DNA of 34,387 bases from Candidatus Schekmanbacteria bacterium (GTDB lineage Bacteria; CSSED10-310; JACPHN01): assembly GCA_016188575.1 (NCBI GenBank), contig JACPHN010000100.1:1-34387 (forward strand), given 5' to 3'. The notes below the pieces were generated by a model. That model ran no database searches. It had not been told where the DNA came from and was given only the letters and a program-made list of their open reading frames with translations. Position 1 is the first letter of the stretch. Each line of letters starts with the position of its first letter. This document shows, piece after piece, positions 15,447 through 24,088 of the stretch. Both the position numbers and the translations under genes were made by a program.

Positions 15447-18400
15447 TGCGCCAGGCGCGCCCGCAGCTCACGATAGCGCGCCAGCACCTGGTCGCGCCGC
15501 ACGTTCAGATACACCATGCCGCCGAGAACCGTGCCGCCAAGGCCGATCAACATCATGCCCCACGCCAGTCGCGGCATATCCTGCGCGTACAGAACCGGCT
15601 GCATGACGACATTCAGCGCGAAGAATGCCGTCCCCGCGTAAAGGAATGGTCGAATGCGCAGGACGATGCCCATGACCACACCGGCAAGGCTCATTGCGGC
15701 CAGTGCGGCGGGGTACAGCAGGGGATGCTGCTCGGATCCGACCAAGACGTGAAAGGTGGAGGACAGGTACAGGCCCGTGATCGTCCAGAGCCGCAACTGA
15801 AACAGTTGCTGTGGTCCCAAGTCCGCCTTGTGCACCTGGATCAACCCGAGGATGGAGAGCGCCAGGGGGATCGCGTAGAGCTGCGCCTCCGATCGCGTCT
15901 CGTCGGTAAAGAACCAGAACAGTGCCGCACCGAGGTTGAACATGGACGCGGACAGGTAGAAGGGCCAGCGGCGCGCCAGTTGTTGGCCGATCCCGGCGTA
16001 CAGCAACGATGCGAACAGGGCGATGACGGCGGTGCCCCGGACGGCGCTGTCGGAGGTTTCGAAGGCGGTGACCAACGCGAGGATCGGCAAGGTCGCCGAC
16101 AGGATCATGGCGGGGCGGCGGAACACGGAATGGCGCTCGCGGTCCACCAGTGCGCCAAGGCCAAGAAAGGCAAACGCCGCCAACAACGTGAAGACGCCGT
16201 CAGCGAACGACCCGGCATCGAACAGCTCGGCTTCGCCGCGCAGGTACGGGTAGAGCGCGCAGCACAGCGCCTGACCGACGAAGGCGAGCCGCTCGCTGTG
16301 GCGGAGAACCGCGGCACGGAGGAAAAAGACGGCGGAGGCCGCCAGGGTAACGACGAAGACGCCTTGCTCGGCGGCCGCCGGCGCACTGGCAGCCGGCGAC
16401 AGCACGGATGCCAGCACGAGCGCGAGTGCAAGCCAGCCGAACGCGACGTCCGTCCCTGGCGACGCCGCCGATGCTCTGCGGCGCGGTGAGGTGAGGGCGA
16501 ACCGGCGCGCGTCCAGGGAGGCGAGCCAGGCCACCAGAATCGCGGCCAGGGCTCCCAGCAGCGGCGCCGCGGCCACGCGCAACCCGCCGAGCCCGGCGCG
16601 GGGAGCCAGCGCCACGAAGCTGCACGCCAGGCCCAGCCACAAGAGAACCGCCTGCAGCAGAGTAGCTCCTCTTCCCCACTCCAGGCGGCGCGGGTCGGCC
16701 CCCGTCAGCGTCGCGATGGCGGCGGCCGCGAGCAGCGAAGGGACGATCAACACCGAGACCGGCGCAAACGCCGCCAGCGATTCCGTCCACGGCGTCCGCC
16801 AAAACAGCAAGCCGGTTTCAGCCACTGCCAGAGCGTACCCACCCGCGACCAGCGCGATCGCCCACGCCGGCAATGTCCGCGGCCAGGGCGGCTCGGCGCT
16901 GCCCGCGTGGCGCCACCACGACGCGAGGCCGATCGCTCCGGCGGGCCACAGCCAGCACGGCAGGCCTGGACCCGGCACGAACACCGCCGCCGCCGCAAAG
17001 CCGCATACGCCGGCCGCCACGGCGCCGGGAATGGGCTTCCCACCGCCGCGCCGCGCCGCCAGCACGAGAGCCGCCGCCGTCGCCATCGCCAGCACGGCAC
17101 CGGCAAGCGCATTCGCGAGCAAGGGCCTCATTCCCTTGCTCAGCACCACCGGCACCCAGAGATCCACCGATGCCGCGCTACACGCCGCGACCGCCGCCAG
17201 TGCGCAGACGGCGGACCACTGCGCCAGCGCCGAAAACGGCGGGTCGCCGCGCCTTCCCCGGCCGGCGCTCGCGAGCACCAGCGCGATCAGCGCCGCCGGG
17301 GCCAGCCCCAGCGTGCTGCCCAGCATGATATCCGCTGCTCCCGAGGCGCGCGGCAGGATATCGGCACCCATGAGCGCCACGACACCCGGGCACAGCAGCG
17401 CTGCCGAGGTGACGGCGAGAACGCTTCGCGCCCGCTTTCCGATTACCAACTGCCAACAGACAATCGCAGCGATCGCCGAGCATGCGATCCACGTTACTCC
17501 GCGCGCCGGAGACGCCGGCACGGGCCATCCTCGATCCACGAGCACGAACGACGCCCAGGCCGCTCCGATCGCGACCGACAGGATTCCGTAGTCGCGGCAC
17601 GCGCGCCGGTAGTAGCGCTCGCGGTCCGGAAGTACCGTCGCCACTGCGACTGTCGCCAACACCCCAAGAACCGCGAGAGCCCAAAGCGTCCCGCTGCCCA
17701 AGAAGTCAATCACGCCCGGCCGTGACGCGGCGTGTTCCAGGGTGAGCAGCACCGCGGTGAGCGACAGGTAGGTCACGACCACCTGCAGCGAGCGGCTGGC
17801 GCCCCGCTTCCAGAGACGTTCCGAAAAGGTCCCGACGCGCCCTACCGCGATCATGCAGGAGGAAAGAACGGCTCCTGCCACCGCGGCGAGCCATGAGCCG
17901 CGAGCCGCTCCCACTTCTGCGACGCAGAACGCGCAGAACCCGACAATGGCGACGAGCGCGCACGCGTTGAACAGGGCGCTCCGCGCGTGCCGCCAGATCG
18001 TCGCGATGACCCACTGCCGATTCGCGGCGTCATCGGCACCGTCCAGCCACCGGGACAGCTCCGCCAGTAGCGCGATCCACAGACTGGCCACGGCGATGAC
18101 GGGCCAGAGAGCCTCATTGCGATTGAGCAGCAGCACTTCGCCGCTGCCCGCAATAGCCAGAATCCCTCCTGCCGCGACATCGAGCGCCACGAGGTGAAGG
18201 AATGACCGGCTTCGCTGCACCACGGCAGCGATGCTGCCCAAGGCTCCCGTAGCCACCAGACCGGTTCCGAGGAGCGCCAACGCCGCCCGCGAGCTGCCAG
18301 GCACGGCGGCTGCGTGCACCGCCGAGGCCCAGGCCGCGGCAAGGATGAGACCGATACCCGCCGCGCTCTTGTATGACGAGAGCTCCCGCTCGTCGCGCGC

Positions 18401-21400
18401 GCCCGGCGCGGTCGAGCGGCTCGTCGTGCGCAGCACGAGCAGCGACCACCCCAGCACAAGGGCGGTAGCCGCGAGCGGGTGAGCGACAGGTGCGTGCTCG
18501 GCGCTCAAGACTTTGGAAAGCGGCTGGGCGAGGTAGTGAGCGGCCGCGGCCGCGGGCACGGCCAACAGCCACAAGGGCAGGGCCCGGCCGTCGGTATCGG
18601 CCTGATCGGCTGCGACGGCGGCGGCGGCACCGAGCGCACCCGCGAGCGCGATGGATAGCGCCACTGCGTCAGGGAAGCCCCACACCGCGCCCGTCGCCAG
18701 CAGCACGACGCCCGCGCCGCCCAGCACCTGCGCCGTTTCCCGGTGGATGAGCTCCGGCGCGTGCTGGGCCACGACCAGCGCCGCCGCCGCGCAAAAGCCG
18801 GCCGCGGCGCCGTACAAGGCCAGCAGAGCCGCGTGTCCGGACACGCCGGTCCAATGCGCGACGGCTCCCATCCCGAGGTGCCCCACGCCGACAAAGCCCA
18901 CGAGCAACGCCCACGCAGCACAGGAGCGCCGCGCGCTCGCAGCCTCCTCGAGCCGGGTCGCCGCCAGCGCCCACAAGCAGCAAGCGATAAGGAGAGCAGC
19001 AGCTCCGGGCCGGATCGCCGGCCACGTCAGCGGGTGTGTGCCGGGATGACCCAGAACGAAGGAAGCACCGCGGGCCAGCTCCAGTACGGTCACGCCCGTG
19101 GCCCAGGCGAGCGCGAGCAGGCCGGCGAGACGAAAATGCCGCTCGCCGCGCGGCAGATACCGCGGTGCGGACAGCACGCAGAAGGCCCCAAGAGATACCG
19201 CAGCCCAGAGTGCCACCATGTCCATCGCATCATCGCCCCCGAGCCCCACCCCTGTGGCACGATCGATCGCCAGCAGCACCGCGAGCCATGAAATCCAGGC
19301 GACGACTGCGTGCAGCGTGCGACTTCCACCGACGTTCCACAGAGCTTCGGCGCGCGTGCCAGCCCGGCCTGCAGCCAGCAGGATAGCGGTCACCACCCAT
19401 GCCGTCGCGGGGTCTGGCGGAAACCAGGCCGCGAGAGCGAACAGCAGCAGCGGAGCGCACGCCATGTTGAACAGCGCACCGCGAGTCTCCCGCAAGATCC
19501 GGGCAACGTGTCCGCTTGCCTCGGCAGTCTCTTCGTCTCCACGCAACCGGCGCGCGCCTTCTGCGAGGACAAACAGCAAGACGCTCGTCCCGCAGATCAT
19601 CCAGGCGATATCGGCATTCGTGCCGCGCGCGGGCACCTTCACAAGCAAGGACAGGGCGGCGAGCGCGAGGCCGGCCACGATAGCAAGGGCGACCAGGTGA
19701 GCGAATAGCCTGCCTCGCTTGACCACTGCGGCAACGCTGCCGAACGCGCCGGCGAGCGCCAGGCTGACGCCGAGAAAAGGAAAGGGGTCGTTATTGTGGG
19801 CGCCCTGGACCGCGGCAACGTGGACCACAGACGCCCAGATCACGGCGAGTACGAGGCCGATGCGCAGCGAGCGGGCCGTCGCGTCCTGGCGCGACGGTTC
19901 CGGGCCGAGCCGCATGACACCTGGCGCGCGCGCTTCTTTCAGCACCATCACCGACCACGCTAGCACCAGCGCAGTCGTGGCGAGCGAGTGCAACATCGCG
20001 TCCAGCGGCGCAGCGAGGACGTCGGAGAACAGATCCGTGGTCAGCCGGTGGGCGATCACGGCCGCCGGCAATGCCAACAGCCAGATCGGCAGGCGGCGCG
20101 GCGCGAACCGCGAGAAATCCGCCATAACCGCGGCTCCAGCGCCAAGAGCCGCCGCGACGGCGGCAAACGATCCCGCCGGGAGCTGCAATGGAACGGCGGC
20201 AACCAATCCGAGCAGCAGGATCAGGCTGAGCACCCCCAGTCCCTGCGCGGTGGCGCGGTCAAAGATCGCCCGGTCCGCGCTGCTCGCCAGGATCAGCCCC
20301 GCAGCCGCGCAAAAGCCCGCGGCGGCGGCGTACAAGGCAGCGAGCTCCGGCAGCCCCCTGACGCCGATACCGTGCGCCACCGAGACTTGCAGGAGCTGCG
20401 CGACGCCGACAAGAACCGCGAGCAGTGCCCAGGAACCACAGCCGCGCTGCCAGGCCCGCGATGAATTGCGACCAGACGCCCAGCGCGAAAGTCCGTAAGC
20501 GATGGCAAATCCGGCGAGACCTGGCTTGATCGCGGCCCAGCTCAGCAAGCCGCTGTCGCCGTTGCTGCTCAATACGGCGATGGCGTAGTCACCCAGCGCA
20601 GTGGCTGCGATCATGGTAGCCCCGACCAGCGCCACGAGGCCGCCAGTGCGGACCGGCGGCCCGTAGAGCTCCGCTGACAGGCGCGGCGCCGCCCAGAGCA
20701 ACGCGCCTCCCGCCACCGCGGCCGTCAATCCCCCGGGCGCAATACCCAGGACCGCCTCCAGCACCGCACCGCTCACCGCCGCTGCGACCAATGCCGCGTA
20801 GACGAGTAGTTGCCCATAAGCACGGCGCGCCGCGACGAGCAGAATCAGCGCGCACAGCGCCAGCGGGCCGACCACAGCCAGAAGCGCCGGCCAAAGCGGC
20901 CCGGCATCGGTGGCTACGGTGGCGAGGGCGCCGATGGCGGCAATCGCGACGGTTCCCCGCACCAGCACCGCTCTGAACCCCTGCGGGCGCGCGGCGGCGC
21001 TGACCCGTCGCTCGACCAGCAGCAGCGCGGCGAGGCAGATCAGTGCCGCTAGCTCGAGGCCCGGCGGCAGCCACAGTCGGGGCAGCCCGGCGAACAGGGC
21101 AGCGACAACCGCCGCGAACGTCGCCCATAGCAGGAGCGGAGCGTCGAGCCAGAGCGCGGCAAACGCCGCCAGCGCTCCATAGCAGAATAGCCCGGTAGCC
21201 GCCGCCGGCCATGCGGACAGCACCAACGCCAGACCGACCAGCGCCACGGTGAGCGCTGTTCGCCGCGTCAGCTTCCTGAGCCGCGCCACACAGCCAGCTT
21301 CCCACTGCGCTTCGGCCACTTCCTGTTGACCGCTCGCGATCGCGGTCCGCGCGTCTTCGTCGGCGTCGGGCGACAGCTCCTTCTTCAGCGTCTCGACGCC

Positions 21401-23755
21401 GCGGCGCAGCTCGGATACGCGCTGCAAGCGTGAGGCGAGCGCCGTGCCAAGCCGTCGATCCAGCACGAGAGCGAGGGCGATCGGAATGCACAGACTGGTG
21501 CCGAGCCGCGCGGGCGACGCCCAACCCGTAGACGAGAACGCGCTCACCCACGCGCCGAAGGCGCCCGCAAGCGCGAGCAGCCCCATGCCCGGCGACAGCG
21601 TGCGCCGGGTCAGCACGCCGTACGCCACGGCGCCCGCGGCGAACGCAATCATGGCGACCAGTGGCGCGAAAACGCCTCCCCCAGGCGCCGCGGGAAAGGC
21701 GCCCGGTGCCGCGAGAAGGTAACCGAGCACCGCCAAAGCGTAGGCCGCGATGGTCAGGCGGGAGGCGCGCCCAACGCGCTTGCGCTTGCCGCCGAGATCG
21801 ATGTCCAGGTGGCACAGCATGGTCCCCGCGAGGACGAGGACGGGCGCATAGCTAGACGCGCCGGGAAAGGCGGCGTCCAGGTGCAGATGCCCGGCGCTCA
21901 CCAGCGCGCTGAACGCCAGGATCCCGGCGAACATCAGAAAATATCGGCGCCCCAGCGCAGTGATCCCGGAGGTTCGCCGCTGCAGGCCGGAAAGTACGTA
22001 CCAATAGAGCCCGAAGGTCATATATGTCGTGAGGATGAGCACCGCCGCACCCGTATCACCCCGGTGCCTGGGCACGAGCGGCAAGGCCGTCTGGATCGCG
22101 CCGAAGCCCAGGAGGCCGGCAGGAACGAGCCTGGCCAGGTCGCGGTGGGCCGCGGCACCGCTCACAACCCCGATCCACGCCGCCAGGCCAGCGGTGAGCG
22201 CCGCCGCGGCCAGGAAGGAGAGGAGCCGTGCCGTCCAGCCGGCCTTGTCGCTGTCGATCACGAGCATTTCCGTGACAAGAGCGAACGAGATGGGCACGAG
22301 CAAGAGCGAAATGGTGAAGAAGACCCACCGCGTCAGCTCGATCTTGTACTTGGCGTAGAGATGTCGCGCGGGAAGGAAGAACACACCCAGCGACGCGACC
22401 TCCAACACTGTGAGCACCACCCACAGGCGCGAGAACGGCGATTCCGCGGTGCGCAACCACGCCCACGAAGCGACGTACGCAAACCCAGCCACGACGCTCA
22501 GGGCGCCGATCAGCCATCCCACGTTCTGCACGAGAAACCCGCGCCACCAGTGAGCACCGTCGGCAACTTCGTCGATGATGCGCTCGAGCGCGGATGGCCG
22601 CCGCGGCTCGGCCACCCCGGGGAAGCCGGCCGCGGCCGTCACGACGGGGGCTGTGACGGCAGGCACAGGCGCCTGCCCCAGTAGCTCCGCGGCCACCTCG
22701 ACTGCGTCAAGCACACTCGTGGGGTCGGGCAAGGGCGGTGGCTCGAGCGGCTGGTCGGACGCGCCCTTCGCCGCAGGCGGCGACGGCGGCGAAGCAAACG
22801 CGTATGCGGGCGGAACCTCTGCGGCAGGCAGCGGCGGCGGCTGGACGACCGCCGGCGGCACCAGGTACATCCACGCACTCTCCGCAGCGCGGCGATAGGC
22901 GAGCGCCTTTTGCTCCTGTGGCGCGGTTGCCGCGAAGTTTCTGGCCGCCACGCGCACGGCGAAATCCGCGAGCCGGCTGGAGCTCTTGAGCCCATGGGCA
23001 ACTTCTGGGACTACCCCGCGCAGCACCGACAGGTCGCGAAGGAGCTGAACGAAGCCTGCAAGCAGCGACTCGCCGGAATCCGGTGGGACGCGGCCAGGAG
23101 GCTCGGCGAGTGAAGCGTACAAGTGGGAGAGCAGCGTGCCGAGCGCCTCGCCGAGGTAGCCGCGCCGGACGAGCCACGCGCAAGCGCGGGCCGCGGCGGC
23201 GCGGGTCGGAAACTCGGGGGGCCCGGGACTTCCGGGGGCAGTCGGGCTCGCCGCGAGCCGCATTGCCTGCTCCATCTTGCCGCGCGTCTGCTTTGCCAGA
23301 AACGCCCGCAGGTCACCGGCGCGCGGGCTCGCAACCGTCCCCGCGCCCACCGCGCTCAGAACGGCCCCGGCCCCGTAGGCCGTTTCGCCCACGGCGAGGA
23401 GTGCCTGGTTCCGGCTGGCCCGTGCCAGCGAGCCGCCGGCGGCGGCCAGCGCTGCGCGCGCGCGCTCAAGCCGCTCATGGCCTGCAGCAACGGTCATGAC
23501 ATGGTCCGCGTCCGCGCCCGTAAGCCCGCCCTCGGCGGCCAGCGCCGGCAGCACCTCGCTCAGGGGAACCTCGCGGGCGATGCGCGCCGTACGTTCCGCG
23601 ACCGCCAGCACCCCCTCCTGTCGGCGCCACAGTGCCGCCATCAGCGCCTGCTGCTGCCCGGTGGTCAGCGCACCCGTGCTTGCCAGTCTGGACAGGACGT
23701 GCTCGACGCGAACCAGATCCGCGAGTTGTTCGAGTGGATCTCCGTGCTGCGCCAT
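15437..23755 (-). CDS. Giant polytopic membrane protein (2772 aa)
   Basis: Residues 1-about 405 are soluble: helical N-terminal segments, then a Pro/Ala-rich linker (about 295-385). From about residue 407 (FLVQNVGWLIGALSVVAGF) to the end the chain is an almost unbroken series of hydrophobic helices, several dozen in all. The main break is a charged helical segment near 775-820 (SRLQRVSELRRGVETLKKEL). Residues about 1074-1578 and 1579-2081 are a tandem duplication. Paired landmarks include AIKPGLAG/AIRPGAAA, LYAAAAGFCAAAGL/LYGAAAGFCAAAAL, LPIWLLALPAAV/LPLWLLAVPAAA, FGSVAAVVKRGR/LGSIAAVVQRSR and GTRAEALW/GTFSERLW. The first membrane helices recall DUF2339-type proteins, but the size is far beyond that family. 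No catalytic motif was seen. The ATG lacks a strong ribosome site. It shares a transcript with the GNAT gene. Confidence 0.85.
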   Translation of the reverse strand: MAQHGDPLEQLADLVRVEHVLSRLASTGALTTGQQQALMAALWRRQEGVLAVAERTARIAREVPLSEVLPALAAEGGLTGADADHVMTVAAGHERLERARAALAAAGGSLARASRNQALLAVGETAYGAGAVLSAVGAGTVASPRAGDLRAFLAKQTRGKMEQAMRLAASPTAPGSPGPPEFPTRAAAARACAWLVRRGYLGEALGTLLSHLYASLAEPPGRVPPDSGESLLAGFVQLLRDLSVLRGVVPEVAHGLKSSSRLADFAVRVAARNFAATAPQEQKALAYRRAAESAWMYLVPPAVVQPPPLPAAEVPPAYAFASPPSPPAAKGASDQPLEPPPLPDPTSVLDAVEVAAELLGQAPVPAVTAPVVTAAAGFPGVAEPRRPSALERIIDEVADGAHWWRGFLVQNVGWLIGALSVVAGFAYVASWAWLRTAESPFSRLWVVLTVLEVASLGVFFLPARHLYAKYKIELTRWVFFTISLLLVPISFALVTEMLVIDSDKAGWTARLLSFLAAAALTAGLAAWIGVVSGAAAHRDLARLVPAGLLGFGAIQTALPLVPRHRGDTGAAVLILTTYMTFGLYWYVLSGLQRRTSGITALGRRYFLMFAGILAFSALVSAGHLHLDAAFPGASSYAPVLVLAGTMLCHLDIDLGGKRKRVGRASRLTIAAYALAVLGYLLAAPGAFPAAPGGGVFAPLVAMIAFAAGAVAYGVLTRRTLSPGMGLLALAGAFGAWVSAFSSTGWASPARLGTSLCIPIALALVLDRRLGTALASRLQRVSELRRGVETLKKELSPDADEDARTAIASGQQEVAEAQWEAGCVARLRKLTRRTALTVALVGLALVLSAWPAAATGLFCYGALAAFAALWLDAPLLLWATFAAVVAALFAGLPRLWLPPGLELAALICLAALLLVERRVSAAARPQGFRAVLVRGTVAIAAIGALATVATDAGPLWPALLAVVGPLALCALILLVAARRAYGQLLVYAALVAAAVSGAVLEAVLGIAPGGLTAAVAGGALLWAAPRLSAELYGPPVRTGGLVALVGATMIAATALGDYAIAVLSSNGDSGLLSWAAIKPGLAGFAIAYGLSRWASGRNSSRAWQRGCGSWALLAVLVGVAQLLQVSVAHGIGVRGLPELAALYAAAAGFCAAAGLILASSADRAIFDRATAQGLGVLSLILLLGLVAAVPLQLPAGSFAAVAAALGAGAAVMADFSRFAPRRLPIWLLALPAAVIAHRLTTDLFSDVLAAPLDAMLHSLATTALVLAWSVMVLKEARAPGVMRLGPEPSRQDATARSLRIGLVLAVIWASVVHVAAVQGAHNNDPFPFLGVSLALAGAFGSVAAVVKRGRLFAHLVALAIVAGLALAALSLLVKVPARGTNADIAWMICGTSVLLFVLAEGARRLRGDEETAEASGHVARILRETRGALFNMACAPLLLFALAAWFPPDPATAWVVTAILLAAGRAGTRAEALWNVGGSRTLHAVVAWISWLAVLLAIDRATGVGLGGDDAMDMVALWAAVSLGAFCVLSAPRYLPRGERHFRLAGLLALAWATGVTVLELARGASFVLGHPGTHPLTWPAIRPGAAALLIACCLWALAATRLEEAASARRSCAAWALLVGFVGVGHLGMGAVAHWTGVSGHAALLALYGAAAGFCAAAALVVAQHAPELIHRETAQVLGGAGVVLLATGAVWGFPDAVALSIALAGALGAAAAVAADQADTDGRALPLWLLAVPAAAAAHYLAQPLSKVLSAEHAPVAHPLAATALVLGWSLLVLRTTSRSTAPGARDERELSSYKSAAGIGLILAAAWASAVHAAAVPGSSRAALALLGTGLVATGALGSIAAVVQRSRSFLHLVALDVAAGGILAIAGSGEVLLLNRNEALWPVIAVASLWIALLAELSRWLDGADDAANRQWVIATIWRHARSALFNACALVAIVGFCAFCVAEVGAARGSWLAAVAGAVLSSCMIAVGRVGTFSERLWKRGASRSLQVVVTYLSLTAVLLTLEHAASRPGVIDFLGSGTLWALAVLGVLATVAVATVLPDRERYYRRACRDYGILSVAIGAAWASFVLVDRGWPVPASPARGVTWIACSAIAAIVCWQLVIGKRARSVLAVTSAALLCPGVVALMGADILPRASGAADIMLGSTLGLAPAALIALVLASAGRGRRGDPPFSALAQWSAVCALAAVAACSAASVDLWVPVVLSKGMRPLLANALAGAVLAMATAAALVLAARRGGGKPIPGAVAAGVCGFAAAAVFVPGPGLPCWLWPAGAIGLASWWRHAGSAEPPWPRTLPAWAIALVAGGYALAVAETGLLFWRTPWTESLAAFAPVSVLIVPSLLAAAAIATLTGADPRRLEWGRGATLLQAVLLWLGLACSFVALAPRAGLGGLRVAAAPLLGALAAILVAWLASLDARRFALTSPRRRASAASPGTDVAFGWLALALVLASVLSPAASAPAAAEQGVFVVTLAASAVFFLRAAVLRHSERLAFVGQALCCALYPYLRGEAELFDAGSFADGVFTLLAAFAFLGLGALVDRERHSVFRRPAMILSATLPILALVTAFETSDSAVRGTAVIALFASLLYAGIGQQLARRWPFYLSASMFNLGAALFWFFTDETRSEAQLYAIPLALSILGLIQVHKADLGPQQLFQLRLWTITGLYLSSTFHVLVGSEQHPLLYPAALAAMSLAGVVMGIVLRIRPFLYAGTAFFALNVVMQPVLYAQDMPRLAWGMMLIGLGGTVLGGMVYLNVRRDQVLARYRELRARLAQWE

Positions 23756-24088
23756 CAGAAGTCGGGACCGCCTTCCTTCATCGTCTCTGCCGGACGCGGT
23801 CTCTCATATCGCGGAGGCGCGGAAAAAAAAAGCAAGCACAAGGGTCCTCCCCCCGCCGTCCCTCCGCCGTTTGCGGGGGGAGTTGAGGTCGGGGGTCATC
23901 GCGCCGCACTTCCCACTCAGCTTGCAGGCGACCAGGCGGCGGATCGAGGCCTTGCGGGCCGCCCGCTCAGCGGCTAAAAAGGATAACCAGATCTGTATAT
24001 TGCCATACGCGGCGACGCGTCTTCTCAGAAGCAACGATGACGACGGCGGGATCCGCGAGTGCCCCCATGTCGTCAGGCGGTAGCGCAC
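23756..24088. other. Divergent region with partial repeat and A-run
   Basis: This spacer lies between the giant membrane protein gene (minus) and the SARP-type regulator (plus). It contains nine A (23823-23831), repeat copy E (23847-23949) and an AT-richer stretch at 23975-24005 with TATATT (23997-24002) as a possible -10; no matching -35 is evident. Confidence 0.5.
23847..23949 (-). repeat. Palindromic intergenic element, partial copy E
   Basis: On the minus strand it begins CCTCGATCCGCCGCCTG, then GTCGCCTGCAAGCTGAGTGG, matching copy A. It ends in a perfect 10-bp hairpin (CTCCCCCCGC / GCGGGGGGAG, 23847-23882). The right terminal repeat is missing. A T-run (minus strand) follows after 15 nt. 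Confidence 0.6.

Noticed and set aside
20589-21815. 408-codon frame within the giant membrane protein gene
   Set aside because: It is on the same strand in another frame; Arg/Gly-rich shadow of a hydrophobic coding sequence.
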